A DNA stretch of 64,000 nt from Dermabacter vaginalis (GTDB taxonomy: Bacteria; Actinomycetota; Actinomycetes; Actinomycetales; Dermabacteraceae). The translations under genes were made by a program, and so were the position numbers. The stretch spans positions 744,001 through 808,000 of the forward strand of contig NZ_CP012117.1 in NCBI RefSeq assembly GCF_001678905.1, written 5' to 3'. Shown one piece after another: positions 43,970 through 51,440 of the stretch (positions are counted from its first letter, which is position 1; the number at the start of each line of letters is the position of its first letter). The notes under the pieces were generated by a model. It saw only the letters and a program-made list of their open reading frames with translations, ran no database searches and was not told the DNA's origin.

Positions 43970-44154
43970 AAGGAAAACCTTCCGGTGTGCGCGTCTAGAG
44001 CGCTCCCATTTTATGGGTATCTGCGCGGTGAATCCCGCCACCACAACTTGGAGGAGTCTCCCGACTTTTTCTAGAGTGTTGGGCGCTGCGCGGGTCAACA
44101 TCCGTGAGCCCAGGCACCGGAAGTGTCTGCCGCATACCGATGAAGGAGTGTGCC

Positions 44155-45414
44155 GTGTCGGCTGTTCCTCCTACCGTGACAGGCTCGATTCCCGCGATCA
44201 ACCCGGAGGTCGATCCGTCGACCCTCCCGGAGGCAGCACCGAACAGCGAGCCGGAGCGCTCGAATTGGATCGCGGTGGTCGCGCTGGCTCTCGGGATCTT
44301 CACGCTTATCACCATCGAAGAGCTTCCCATTGGCGTGCTTACGCTTATCTCCAACGACCTCGGTGTGAGCCGAGGAACCGTCGGACTCGCCGTGACCCTC
44401 CCCGGGGTGATCGCGGGCGTTGTGGCCCTGCTCGTGCCGAGCGTGACTCGCTCCTTGAACCGCAAGACCGTGCTGCTACTCGCTCTTCTCTCAGTGGTCG
44501 TGAGCTGCACGATCTCCTTCTTTTCCACCTCGTGGCCGCTTTTTCTTGCCTCGCGCATTTTCACCGGGATTGCCATCGGGATGAACTGGCCCGTGCTTCC
44601 GCTCGTCGCGGTTGGCCAGGTGAAAAAAGAGGACCGCACGACTGCATTGACCATTGCGTTTGCCGGGAACGGGAGCGCGCTCGTGCTTGGCCTGCCTCTT
44701 GCGACGTGGCTCGGAACGGTGCTCGGATGGCGCGGAGCGTTCGCTGCCACGGGTATTCTCGCCCTCGTCGTGGGCCTCATGATGGTCGCCATGGTCAGGC
44801 CCGTGCAGTCGGCCGCGGTGGAAACCGTGCGCTCGACCCTCGGCGCTGTAAAGATCCGCGGCGTGCGCTACGCATTTGTGCTGACGCTCATTATCGTGAC
44901 CGGCCAGTTCGTCTCGTACAGCTACGTGAGCCCGATCCTTCAAGACTTTGCCCACGTCGATCTCGAAAAGATCAGCATGTACCTGCTGCTTTACGGGGCG
45001 CTCGGCCTCATCGGAAACTTCGCCGCGGGCCCGCTCATCAAACGCTCGGCTGCCCTGGCGGTTCTTGTCCTTGCGGTGGGTACGGCGCTTTCGCTGACGC
45101 TCGTCGCGACCGTGATGTCCGCCCCCGTCAATGCTCTTCTCATCATCGCTGCGTGGGGCTTTTTTGGCGGCATGGCCTCAGTGTCGATTCAGTCGCTCGT
45201 CAACGCTGAGGCGGGGGATCGGGTCGAGGCGGGCACTGCCCTCAATAGCGCGGCATTCAACATCTCGATCGGTGGGGGCGCGATCATTGGTGGCCTCATC
45301 GTGGATAGCGCCGGGCTTCGCGCGGCGGTCTGGGTGTCGACGGCTGCCATCGCCCTCGGTGCCCTTATCGTGACGCGGTTCATCGCACTCACGCACAGGC
45401 GAGCCACGAGGTAA
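44155..45414 (+). CDS. MFS transporter, DHA1-like (AraJ/PbuE type)
   Basis: 419-residue twelve-helix exporter. Motif A-like sequence is L-N-R-K-T-V-L-L-L after helix 2, R-I-F-T-G-I-A-I-G-M-N-W near helix 4, and W-G-F-F-G-G-M-A-S in the C-half. Family members export purine nucleosides, sugars or drugs. GTG 44155 has AAGGAG 8 bases upstream; the frame is open further. Its last 30 codons and downstream DNA occur again, diverged, at 49538-49722. Confidence 0.87.
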   Translation: MSAVPPTVTGSIPAINPEVDPSTLPEAAPNSEPERSNWIAVVALALGIFTLITIEELPIGVLTLISNDLGVSRGTVGLAVTLPGVIAGVVALLVPSVTRSLNRKTVLLLALLSVVVSCTISFFSTSWPLFLASRIFTGIAIGMNWPVLPLVAVGQVKKEDRTTALTIAFAGNGSALVLGLPLATWLGTVLGWRGAFAATGILALVVGLMMVAMVRPVQSAAVETVRSTLGAVKIRGVRYAFVLTLIIVTGQFVSYSYVSPILQDFAHVDLEKISMYLLLYGALGLIGNFAAGPLIKRSAALAVLVLAVGTALSLTLVATVMSAPVNALLIIAAWGFFGGMASVSIQSLVNAEAGDRVEAGTALNSAAFNISIGGGAIIGGLIVDSAGLRAAVWVSTAAIALGALIVTRFIALTHRRATR

Positions 45415-45490
45415 GTGTGAGTCGGGGAGGGCACCACCGCTTCCTAGACTAAAAAGGGCAAGAAGAACAAAAAGAGCACTGATCGTGCTC
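45322..45490 (+). repeat. Direct duplication, left copy (MFS 3' end plus ppk2 5' end)
   Basis: GGTGTCGACGGCTGCCATCG through the MFS stop and the TTCCTAGACT leader to AAGAAGAACAAAAAGAGCAC parallels 49538-49722. In this copy the ppk2 start codon is lost and the homology ends a few codons in. Confidence 0.85.
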
Positions 45491-45590
45491 ACGGGCTGGT
45501 GATTGCCGATAGTGCGCGGCGCGTATTCGGACCTGTCGCAAAACTCAACGTCTCGGTAACCCTGGCGCCCCGGCTTCGCAGCTCAGGGCA

Positions 45591-45803
45591 CTACTTCTTT
45601 CTGCCCCGCACGTAGATCAGTGCGGCAGCGAGCATGAACAAAAACCCTGCGGCGACAGCACACCACCCACACAGCGGATTGTGAGGGATGGTCACCGCGC
45701 CGATTTCTACGTCGCCCTCGATAAGCAAGAACCCAAGTGTAAGGGCTGCTAGCCCGGCTGTAAGAACCCCGCCGACGCGCGGAACGGAGGGAGCAGGCAT
45801 CAT
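45591..45803 (-). CDS. Small membrane protein
   Basis: 70 residues with two hydrophobic helices (L-T-A-G-L-A-A-L-T-L-G-F-L-L and V-A-A-G-F-L-F-M-L-A-A-A-L-I-Y-V) and a basic R-G-R-K-K end. Overlaps the preceding ribbon-helix-helix gene by ATGA, so the two are coexpressed. No known family recognised. Confidence 0.6.
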   Translation of the reverse strand: MMPAPSVPRVGGVLTAGLAALTLGFLLIEGDVEIGAVTIPHNPLCGWCAVAAGFLFMLAAALIYVRGRKK

Positions 45804-46063
45804 GCGGCGGCCCACTGCCTGACGGCGGCGCGGATTGCTGTCGAACGGTCGATCCCTTCGCGTTCAGCGCGTTCCATGAGGCTGGCTAATTCATCGTCAG
45901 AAAAGCGTGTGGGGATGACTTTGGAGGCTTTCTCGGCGCGTGGTGGGCGGCCCCAACGACGGGCGAGTTCTTCAACGTCGTATCCAGCCTCGGCTTCGTC
46001 GGCCCAGGCCTGCACTTGGCCTTCGCTTACTTCTCGGCCGTGGATGATTCTTTTCTTACCCAC
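45800..46063 (-). CDS. Ribbon-helix-helix (CopG-like) DNA-binding protein
   Basis: 87 residues. The C-terminal half is a ribbon-helix-helix domain: K-V-I-P-T-R-F-S-D-D-E-L-A-S-L-M-E-R-A and I-D-R-S-T-A-I-R-A-A-V-R-Q-W. The N-terminus (G-R-E-V-S-E-G-Q-V-Q-A-W-A-D-E-A-E-A-G-Y) matches the extension of VapB/BrnA-like antitoxins found in coryneforms. GTG start at 46063. Its partner by position is a small membrane protein, not a recognised toxin. Confidence 0.72.
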   Translation of the reverse strand: MGKKRIIHGREVSEGQVQAWADEAEAGYDVEELARRWGRPPRAEKASKVIPTRFSDDELASLMERAEREGIDRSTAIRAAVRQWAAA

Positions 46064-46728
46064 GCCACTATTGTCATACGAAAGTGGTGGGTGCTGTCTA
46101 GACGTGCGGTGCACTGCATCGAACTTGCTTACGCGCACCGTGCTAGGGAAAAGGTGGGGCACGAGCTGGTGGACCGCCGTCTTCTGGTGGCCTAAAGCGC
46201 ACTGGGGGTGCGGAGGTTGGCGAGCTTCTGCCGCACGATTGCGCGCTTTGTGCAGCGGAGAAGGGTGGCGCTTAAGATGCTGGCGAGTTGGAGACTGGGG
46301 CACAATGAAGGAGCCTCTCGAGCTTAAGTGGCGGAGGGGACTCGTCCGCGTGCGCTCGACGCAACGTTCCTGCCTGGGAGTTCGTTGGCTGTATAGCTGT
46401 AAAGCATTACAGGTGGTGTTGTGGGGCTTCTTTTCGAGGTCGAGCGCCGCGTGAGTGGTGTGCGGCGATTGTCCGCCAGGTGACAGCCCGCAGCGTGGTG
46501 GCGTGAATCGACGCCTGGTCGACGCGCTAGCCAGCGATGCAAGATGGAGAGTTAACTGTCCCCACACGATCTTGCCGCGGGCGGTGCGGAAAATTCGCCT
46601 AACAAAGGGCATCGTTTCACTGGGCCTATCGGCTGCCGCGCATTGTTTTGCGTCGCTGGGTCTCGAAGTCGGCTGATGACTTTTTGATTTACGTAACGTA
46701 AGCGAGGGGTGAGTGTTATTCTCGCCAC
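46064..46728. other. Region without supported genes
   Basis: About 660 bp. Open frames on both strands are Arg/Ser-rich shadows with no domain. A palindromic TTTACGTAACGTAAG near 46685 precedes the next gene and may be its operator. Confidence 0.4.
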
Positions 46729-47040
46729 ATGGAGCGATGGATGGATGCACAGGCGACCCACCGACTCAGTGAGCGGGAAGCAGGAAAAAACTGGATTGCT
46801 TATATTCCAGTGTCCCTAGCCTTGGTCATCATGTGTGTGCGGTTTCCCCCTGCAGGTTTGGTGGGATGGCTAAACAGCCTTGGAGGGGGAATTATCCCCA
46901 CGGGGCTGGTCATCTGCGGAGCTCTGGCAATATTGAGCCTCGGGATGTGCGTGAGGCGAGGGCTTCGAGCCGGGTTCACACTGAGTGCAATTGTCGTCGG
47001 AATTGCGGTGGCTGGGCTCTTCTTCCCTGTCGGCTTCTAG
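46729..47040 (+). CDS. Small three-helix membrane protein
   Basis: 103 residues. Hydrophobic segments I-P-V-S-L-A-L-V-I-M-C-V, I-I-P-T-G-L-V-I-C-G-A-L-A-I-L and L-S-A-I-V-V-G-I-A-V-A-G-L-F-F are seen. Resembles the small integral proteins encoded in accessory regions; no family recognised. The first ATG (46729) or the one at 46741 could be the start. Confidence 0.6.
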   Translation: MERWMDAQATHRLSEREAGKNWIAYIPVSLALVIMCVRFPPAGLVGWLNSLGGGIIPTGLVICGALAILSLGMCVRRGLRAGFTLSAIVVGIAVAGLFFPVGF

Positions 47041-47192
47041 TTACCGAAAGGCTAGTGCGGAGAGTAAATACTCTCGAAACACTCTAGTTGGAGCAGCACT
47101 GATGGGGGAGTGTACTGGGGCTCGCTCCGGCGCAAGCTGAAGATTCGGATCGCTCGCCTCTGCAGCTGCAAAGCGATCTTAGAAAGGCACTC

Positions 47193-47327
47193 ATGGAGCG
47201 TCGCAAAGAACTTGGCACTCCCGCCAGCTTGGTTGAGGATGTCAGATATGCACCGAACTTAGATGTCATCATTGAGTATAAGAACGCCCCCAGGGCTTTG
47301 CATGCCCTGAGTAAAGATAGTAAGTGA
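47193..47327 (+). CDS. 44-residue ORF translationally coupled to an MFS exporter
   Basis: ATG 47193 with AAAGG upstream, ending in TGA that overlaps the GTG of the next gene (GTGA). Sequence includes R-R-K-E-L-G-T-P-A-S-L-V-E-D-V and Y-A-P-N-L-D-V-I-I-E-Y. The frame stays open to about 47105 without a start codon, so this may be the tail of a truncated protein instead of a complete peptide. No family recognised. Confidence 0.45.
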   Translation: MERRKELGTPASLVEDVRYAPNLDVIIEYKNAPRALHALSKDSK

Positions 47328-48610
47328 TCTTGATACAAGAAAACTCAGAACGATATCTCTTACGTTCTCTCCAAGCTTCTAACGCAAGCGATGCTGCCGG
47401 GCGTGAATTTGTTGACTCTTCCATGTCAATCATCGCAATTTCACTCCTTGGCTTCTCTACCACCCAGATAGGGGTTCTGGACTTCCTCGAGGCGGGAGCT
47501 GCAATCTTCTTGGCGCTCCCCATCGGGCTTCTGGTTGACCGCTACAAACCGCAGACAGTCCTAGCGCTCTCCCTTGCACTCAAGGTACTTCTCGGCGCAT
47601 CCCTGTGCCTCGGTCTCCACTTTGGGCTGGAAAATCCTGTGTTTTTCATGGCAATCGTCTTTTTCCTTGGGGTGTCGATAATTGCTTCGGAAAATGCCCA
47701 AACGAGTCTCGTGCCCTTTATCGCCAGGGCTGACGACCGGATCGAAAACGCTGTGTCTAGGATGGCGATGGCGGATTCCATTGCAGGGGTCATCGCGCCT
47801 GCGGCAGCCGGCCTAGCGTTGACCTTCTTCGGCACTACCCCAACTACCGGTGTCGCCATCCTTTTCTTTGCCTTATCTCTATTCTTTGCGCTACGAATAC
47901 TGCAACGTCTCAGGCAGCAGCAGTTCTCTAGCAACCAAAACACGACTATCCACTCAGCGGACGAGAGCAGTGAATCGACGCATCCCGGAAAAGACAACCG
48001 ACCTCTCTCGCAGAAACTGACCGACGGTTTCCGAATTCTTGGAACCAACCGTTTCCTTCTCGGTGCTGTATGTCTGATTTCAGCAGGCAACGTTGGCCTC
48101 GCCTTGAGCGACTCAATGGTTAGCGTGGTGATCCTGCGCGTGTTGGATCTTGGAATGCCATTTTTCGGCATCCTTGGAACGGTTTCCGCGGCAGTAGGGA
48201 TCCTCGCCGCAGTGATCGCGCCCCGAGTCATGAATGCTATCCCTGTGCGAACGCTCTACATTTGGAGTTCCATCACGCAAGCAATCGTGGCGTGTCTGCC
48301 GATTCTGGCACTCCTCATCCCATCGTGGGCGCACACCCTCTTTCTCATTAAATCAGTGTGCTGGGCTTTTACCCTCACCATCGCCAACATCGCTGGGTTT
48401 TCATACGTAGCAAAAGCGGTGGATAAGAAGTACCTCGGCCGCACGAGCGCGGCAATGCGCATGGTAACGATGGGCACTGTCCCCTTTGCTGCACTCCTTG
48501 GAGGCGTTCTCGCCGATGTTGGCGCGATCACCGTCCCCCTCATTATCTGGCCAATATTCACCGCCGCGGCAGTTACCGCTTACATCGTCCTCACACGCCA
48601 GTCCGCTTAG
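47324..48610 (+). CDS. MFS transporter (macrolide/antibiotic-efflux-like)
   Basis: 428-residue MFS_3-type transporter, closest in pattern to efflux proteins for macrolides and lantibiotic-type compounds: F-V-D-S-S-M-S-I-I-A-I in helix 1, I-G-L-L-V-D-R-Y-K-P after helix 2, and A-A-M-R-M-V-T-M-G-T-V-P in the C-half. The central loop (about 205-235) is polar. Base composition is lower in GC than its neighbours, consistent with recent acquisition along with the insert. GTG start couples it to the short ORF before it. Confidence 0.82.
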   Translation: MILIQENSERYLLRSLQASNASDAAGREFVDSSMSIIAISLLGFSTTQIGVLDFLEAGAAIFLALPIGLLVDRYKPQTVLALSLALKVLLGASLCLGLHFGLENPVFFMAIVFFLGVSIIASENAQTSLVPFIARADDRIENAVSRMAMADSIAGVIAPAAAGLALTFFGTTPTTGVAILFFALSLFFALRILQRLRQQQFSSNQNTTIHSADESSESTHPGKDNRPLSQKLTDGFRILGTNRFLLGAVCLISAGNVGLALSDSMVSVVILRVLDLGMPFFGILGTVSAAVGILAAVIAPRVMNAIPVRTLYIWSSITQAIVACLPILALLIPSWAHTLFLIKSVCWAFTLTIANIAGFSYVAKAVDKKYLGRTSAAMRMVTMGTVPFAALLGGVLADVGAITVPLIIWPIFTAAAVTAYIVLTRQSA

Positions 48611-48795
48611 TGGCACTACATCAACCCGCGTCGTCCTAAGGCAAGTGGTCCGAGTACTTTCAAAACGTTTCGACCTGTCAGCGTGAGCCGAAGGTGCGTA
48701 ATACGCTGCGTTCGGTGGGGATGACGAGGTGGGTTGTGCTCGGGCGTGGGGGAAGGCCATACCCGATAGTGATTAGCGTTTAAAGATGGATCGAT

Positions 48796-49254
48796 TTAGA
48801 ATATCGATTCGAAGGAATAGTAATTATCTGATGCTCTGCTGTAGCAGAGCATCAGATAAGACCCATCTTCCCTCTTGGTGACCGGATGGCACCGCAGATC
48901 ACTGAAATCGTCCAGTTTGAATGGGGCGTTCGAGTTGGTGGTGACGGTCGTACCAACCCATTCATCTGGCGATTCTTGGAAGTTAGCTGGAGCCCACATC
49001 CCAACTTGGTCTGCCTTGGGCAGCTTCATTACGCGTAGATAGTCTCCGTCGCCTGTGAACCCTACATCGCTGCTGTAAAACTCTTCAGTAGTCATAGAGG
49101 CGGGGACGTCAATCCCCCAAGCTTTCGACAATACTTGCGGTGAGTCATCGGCATGTATCTCCGTGCTCAGGGCGTCGCCGCAGCCTTGGAGGGATAGGAG
49201 GAGTGGGACGATGGATACGCAGGCCAGAATCGTTGACCATAACTTCTTCTTCAC
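48796..49254 (-). CDS. Putative lipoprotein
   Basis: 152-residue secreted lipoprotein: basic K-K-K-L-W, hydrophobic core and lipobox L-S-L-Q-G-C (Cys about 24). The mature part (E-E-F-Y-S-S-D-V-G-F-T-G-D-G-D-Y-L-R) is acidic and unrecognised. Start taken at GTG 49254 with AAGGGG upstream. Part of the 45.5-49.5 kb insert. Confidence 0.7.
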   Translation of the reverse strand: MKKKLWSTILACVSIVPLLLSLQGCGDALSTEIHADDSPQVLSKAWGIDVPASMTTEEFYSSDVGFTGDGDYLRVMKLPKADQVGMWAPANFQESPDEWVGTTVTTNSNAPFKLDDFSDLRCHPVTKREDGSYLMLCYSRASDNYYSFESIF

Positions 49255-49675
49255 CGAATCCCCTTCGATACGTGATACAGCCGGGTCAAACATTGTCTAT
49301 CAGGAGACGCCATTTTATGCCTGACAGTCATGTGAATTACGCGTGCGCGATGCGGTAGGGGTGTTCCTAGGCGTCGATGATGAGGTTGTCTGAGAGCCTT
49401 GGCCGTGTTTATGGAGCTTGCGTGCGGTTTTTTGGGGGGCGACGGAAGGGGAGGTCGCATGTGGGGTGCCTGCCGTGTCGTCGAGGGCGCGGATTTTATG
49501 GGGCGCGTTCGGCGCCGGTTTTCTTCCGCTCGGCTGCCGCGGTGGTCTGGGTGTCGACGGCTGCCATCGCCCTCGGTGCCCTCATCGTGACGCGCTTCAT
49601 CGCTCTCAGGCACAGGCGAGCCTCGAAGTAAGCGTGGGTTAGGGAGGGCCCCTCGCCGCTTCCTAGACTGAAGGC
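49255..49675. other. Junction region with a diverged MFS gene end
   Basis: About 420 bp. The first 280 bp hold no gene. From 49538 to the stop at 49629 the sequence encodes V-V-W-V-S-T-A-A-I-A-L-G-A-L-I-V-T, the last helix of the MFS protein at 44155-45414, with no upstream part, so this is a remnant end. Confidence 0.75.
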
Positions 49676-49722
49676 ATGGCCAAAAAGAACAAGAAGAGCA
49701 AAAAGAGCACTAAGAGCGCTCA
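49538..49722 (+). repeat. Direct duplication, right copy (MFS 3' end plus ppk2 5' end)
   Basis: Counterpart of 45322-45490 with scattered substitutions, including synonymous ones in the shared reading frame. It runs into the intact ppk2 gene, so this copy keeps the original downstream junction. Confidence 0.85.
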
Positions 49723-50683
49723 GGCGCCCGTGCGTGAACAGCGCGAACAGATCGTTCTCGATCAGGCAAAGAAACACCTAAAGGTGAGTGATGCTGCGCT
49801 CGACATCGTCGAGGACGGCACCTATGTGGACGCGCGCCCGCGCGGGCACGAGCTCCCGCTCGACCTTGAGGGCTTCACCTCCGTGCGCGACCTCTCGACG
49901 AAGGCGCGGCTCGACTTTGACGGCGACAAGCAGGACGGCAAAGCGATCCTCGCCGCCCGCACCGCGTACCTCAGTGAGCTCCAGGAGAGGCTGTGGGCTG
50001 AGCATCGTGGCCAGGACAATGGCCGACGTGTCCTTCTCGTGATTCAGGGCATGGACACGGCCGGCAAGGGCGGAATCGTGCGCCACGTGGTGGGCGCTGT
50101 TGACCCGCAGGGCGTACGGATCAAGGGCTTCAAGGCGCCAACGGCAACAGAGAAGAATCGCCACTTCCTGTGGCGTATTCGCCGAGCGCTTCCTGAGCCG
50201 GGCTTCATTGGAGTGTTCGATCGATCGCACTACGAGGACGTGCTCATTCACCGCGTCCACGGGTGGGCAGATGACAAGACTCTCGCGAAGCGCTACAGCG
50301 ACATCAACAGGTTTGAAAAGCAACTCGTCGAGGAACGAGGCTACGAGGTCGTGAAGGTCATGCTTCACATCTCTAAGGAGGAGCAGTGGGAGCGGCTGTT
50401 CGAGCGCCTCGAGCGTGAGGACAAGCATTGGAAGTTCAAAATGGGCGACCTCGACGAACGAGAGCATTGGGATGCCTACATGGATGCGTACGACGCCGCG
50501 ATCCGCGAGACGCACACGCCGTGGGCCCCGTGGCACGTCGTCCCCGCGGATCGAAAGTGGTACGCGCGACTGGCTGTTCAGCAGCTTCTGACCGATGCTC
50601 TCGAACGCATCGCCCCCGCTTATCCGAAAGCCGACTTTGATGTGAAGAAGGCCATTGAGCGTATGAAATCGGAGAAGGCGTAG
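49676..50683 (+). CDS. ppk2: Polyphosphate kinase 2 family protein
   Basis: 335-residue class-I PPK2, which transfers phosphate from polyphosphate to nucleoside diphosphates (or the reverse). A lysine-rich N-terminal tail (K-K-N-K-K-S-K-K-S-T-K) precedes the core. Walker A is Q-G-M-D-T-A-G-K-G-G (about 122-131), with lid motif D-R-S-H-Y-E-D-V-L and the R-F-E-K-Q-L block. It follows the insert's right junction. Confidence 0.92.
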   Translation: MAKKNKKSKKSTKSAQAPVREQREQIVLDQAKKHLKVSDAALDIVEDGTYVDARPRGHELPLDLEGFTSVRDLSTKARLDFDGDKQDGKAILAARTAYLSELQERLWAEHRGQDNGRRVLLVIQGMDTAGKGGIVRHVVGAVDPQGVRIKGFKAPTATEKNRHFLWRIRRALPEPGFIGVFDRSHYEDVLIHRVHGWADDKTLAKRYSDINRFEKQLVEERGYEVVKVMLHISKEEQWERLFERLEREDKHWKFKMGDLDEREHWDAYMDAYDAAIRETHTPWAPWHVVPADRKWYARLAVQQLLTDALERIAPAYPKADFDVKKAIERMKSEKA

Positions 50684-50794
50684 GCGTGCGAAGGCATCCC
50701 GCTTTCTGGCAACGGTCAGATGGCGGCTCTACTGTACGAGACGTGGCAGGGCCGCAGGTCGCGGCCGGACATAGCGATGAAAGAAGGATTGACG

Positions 50795-51289
50795 ATGGCA
50801 GAAGTCACCATTGAAGGCGCAACCGTGTCGACGAACGGGGAGCTCCCCAAAGTTGGCGATCAGCTTCCCGCGTTCACCCTTGCAGACGCCGAGCTGAAAG
50901 ATGTCACTCTTGACGACTTCGCCGGCAAGCGCATCGTGCTAAACATCTTCCCCTCTGTGGACACCCCCACGTGCCAGGCGCAGCTGCGCACGTTCAACAA
51001 GCAGGCATCCTCGCTCGACAACACCGTCGTGATCGGTGTATCGGTGGATCTTCCGTTCGCGCAGGAGCGCTTCTGTGGCGCCGAGGGCCTCGATGACGTC
51101 CACACGTTCTCGGCGTTCCGTTCGAGCTTTGGCAAGGACTACGGCGTGGTGCTGTCCGACGGTGACTTCGCCGGCCTGTTCGCTCGTGCCGTGCTCGTTG
51201 CCGACGAAACCGGCAAGGTTGTGCACTCGCAGCTCGTGCCGAGTGTCGATGACGAGCCCGACTACGAGGCTGCACTCGCGGCTCTCTGA
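50795..51289 (+). CDS. tpx: Thiol peroxidase, Tpx-type
   Basis: 164-residue peroxiredoxin that reduces peroxides with thioredoxin. The peroxidatic Cys lies in F-P-S-V-D-T-P-T-C (about Cys60) and the resolving Cys in R-F-C-G-A-E-G-L (about Cys94), the Tpx arrangement. ATG 50795 follows GAAGGA; another in-frame ATG is 18 bp upstream. A strong terminator follows. Confidence 0.95.
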   Translation: MAEVTIEGATVSTNGELPKVGDQLPAFTLADAELKDVTLDDFAGKRIVLNIFPSVDTPTCQAQLRTFNKQASSLDNTVVIGVSVDLPFAQERFCGAEGLDDVHTFSAFRSSFGKDYGVVLSDGDFAGLFARAVLVADETGKVVHSQLVPSVDDEPDYEAALAAL

Positions 51290-51300
51290 TTTCGCGACAG

Positions 51301-51338
51301 TACGAAAGCGCCCCGGTGTGTGCCGGGGCGCTTTCGTA
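51301..51338. terminator. Strong hairpin after tpx
   Basis: A perfect 16-bp stem, TACGAAAGCGCCCCGG with CCGGGGCGCTTTCGTA, around TGTGTG. Confidence 0.85.
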
Positions 51339-51440
51339 TGTGGGCCTGATAGCCGCTGTACGGCCTTACGGATTCGTGAGCCACGAGACAGCCTTAACGG
51401 TTTCTTGACCCATGGGGCCAGGTTAGACTCGTCGGTCGTG

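Noticed and set aside
51339-51440. Possible c-di-AMP (ydaO-type) riboswitch before kup
   Set aside because: Only about 100 bp are available after the tpx terminator and the conserved ydaO elements are not visible.
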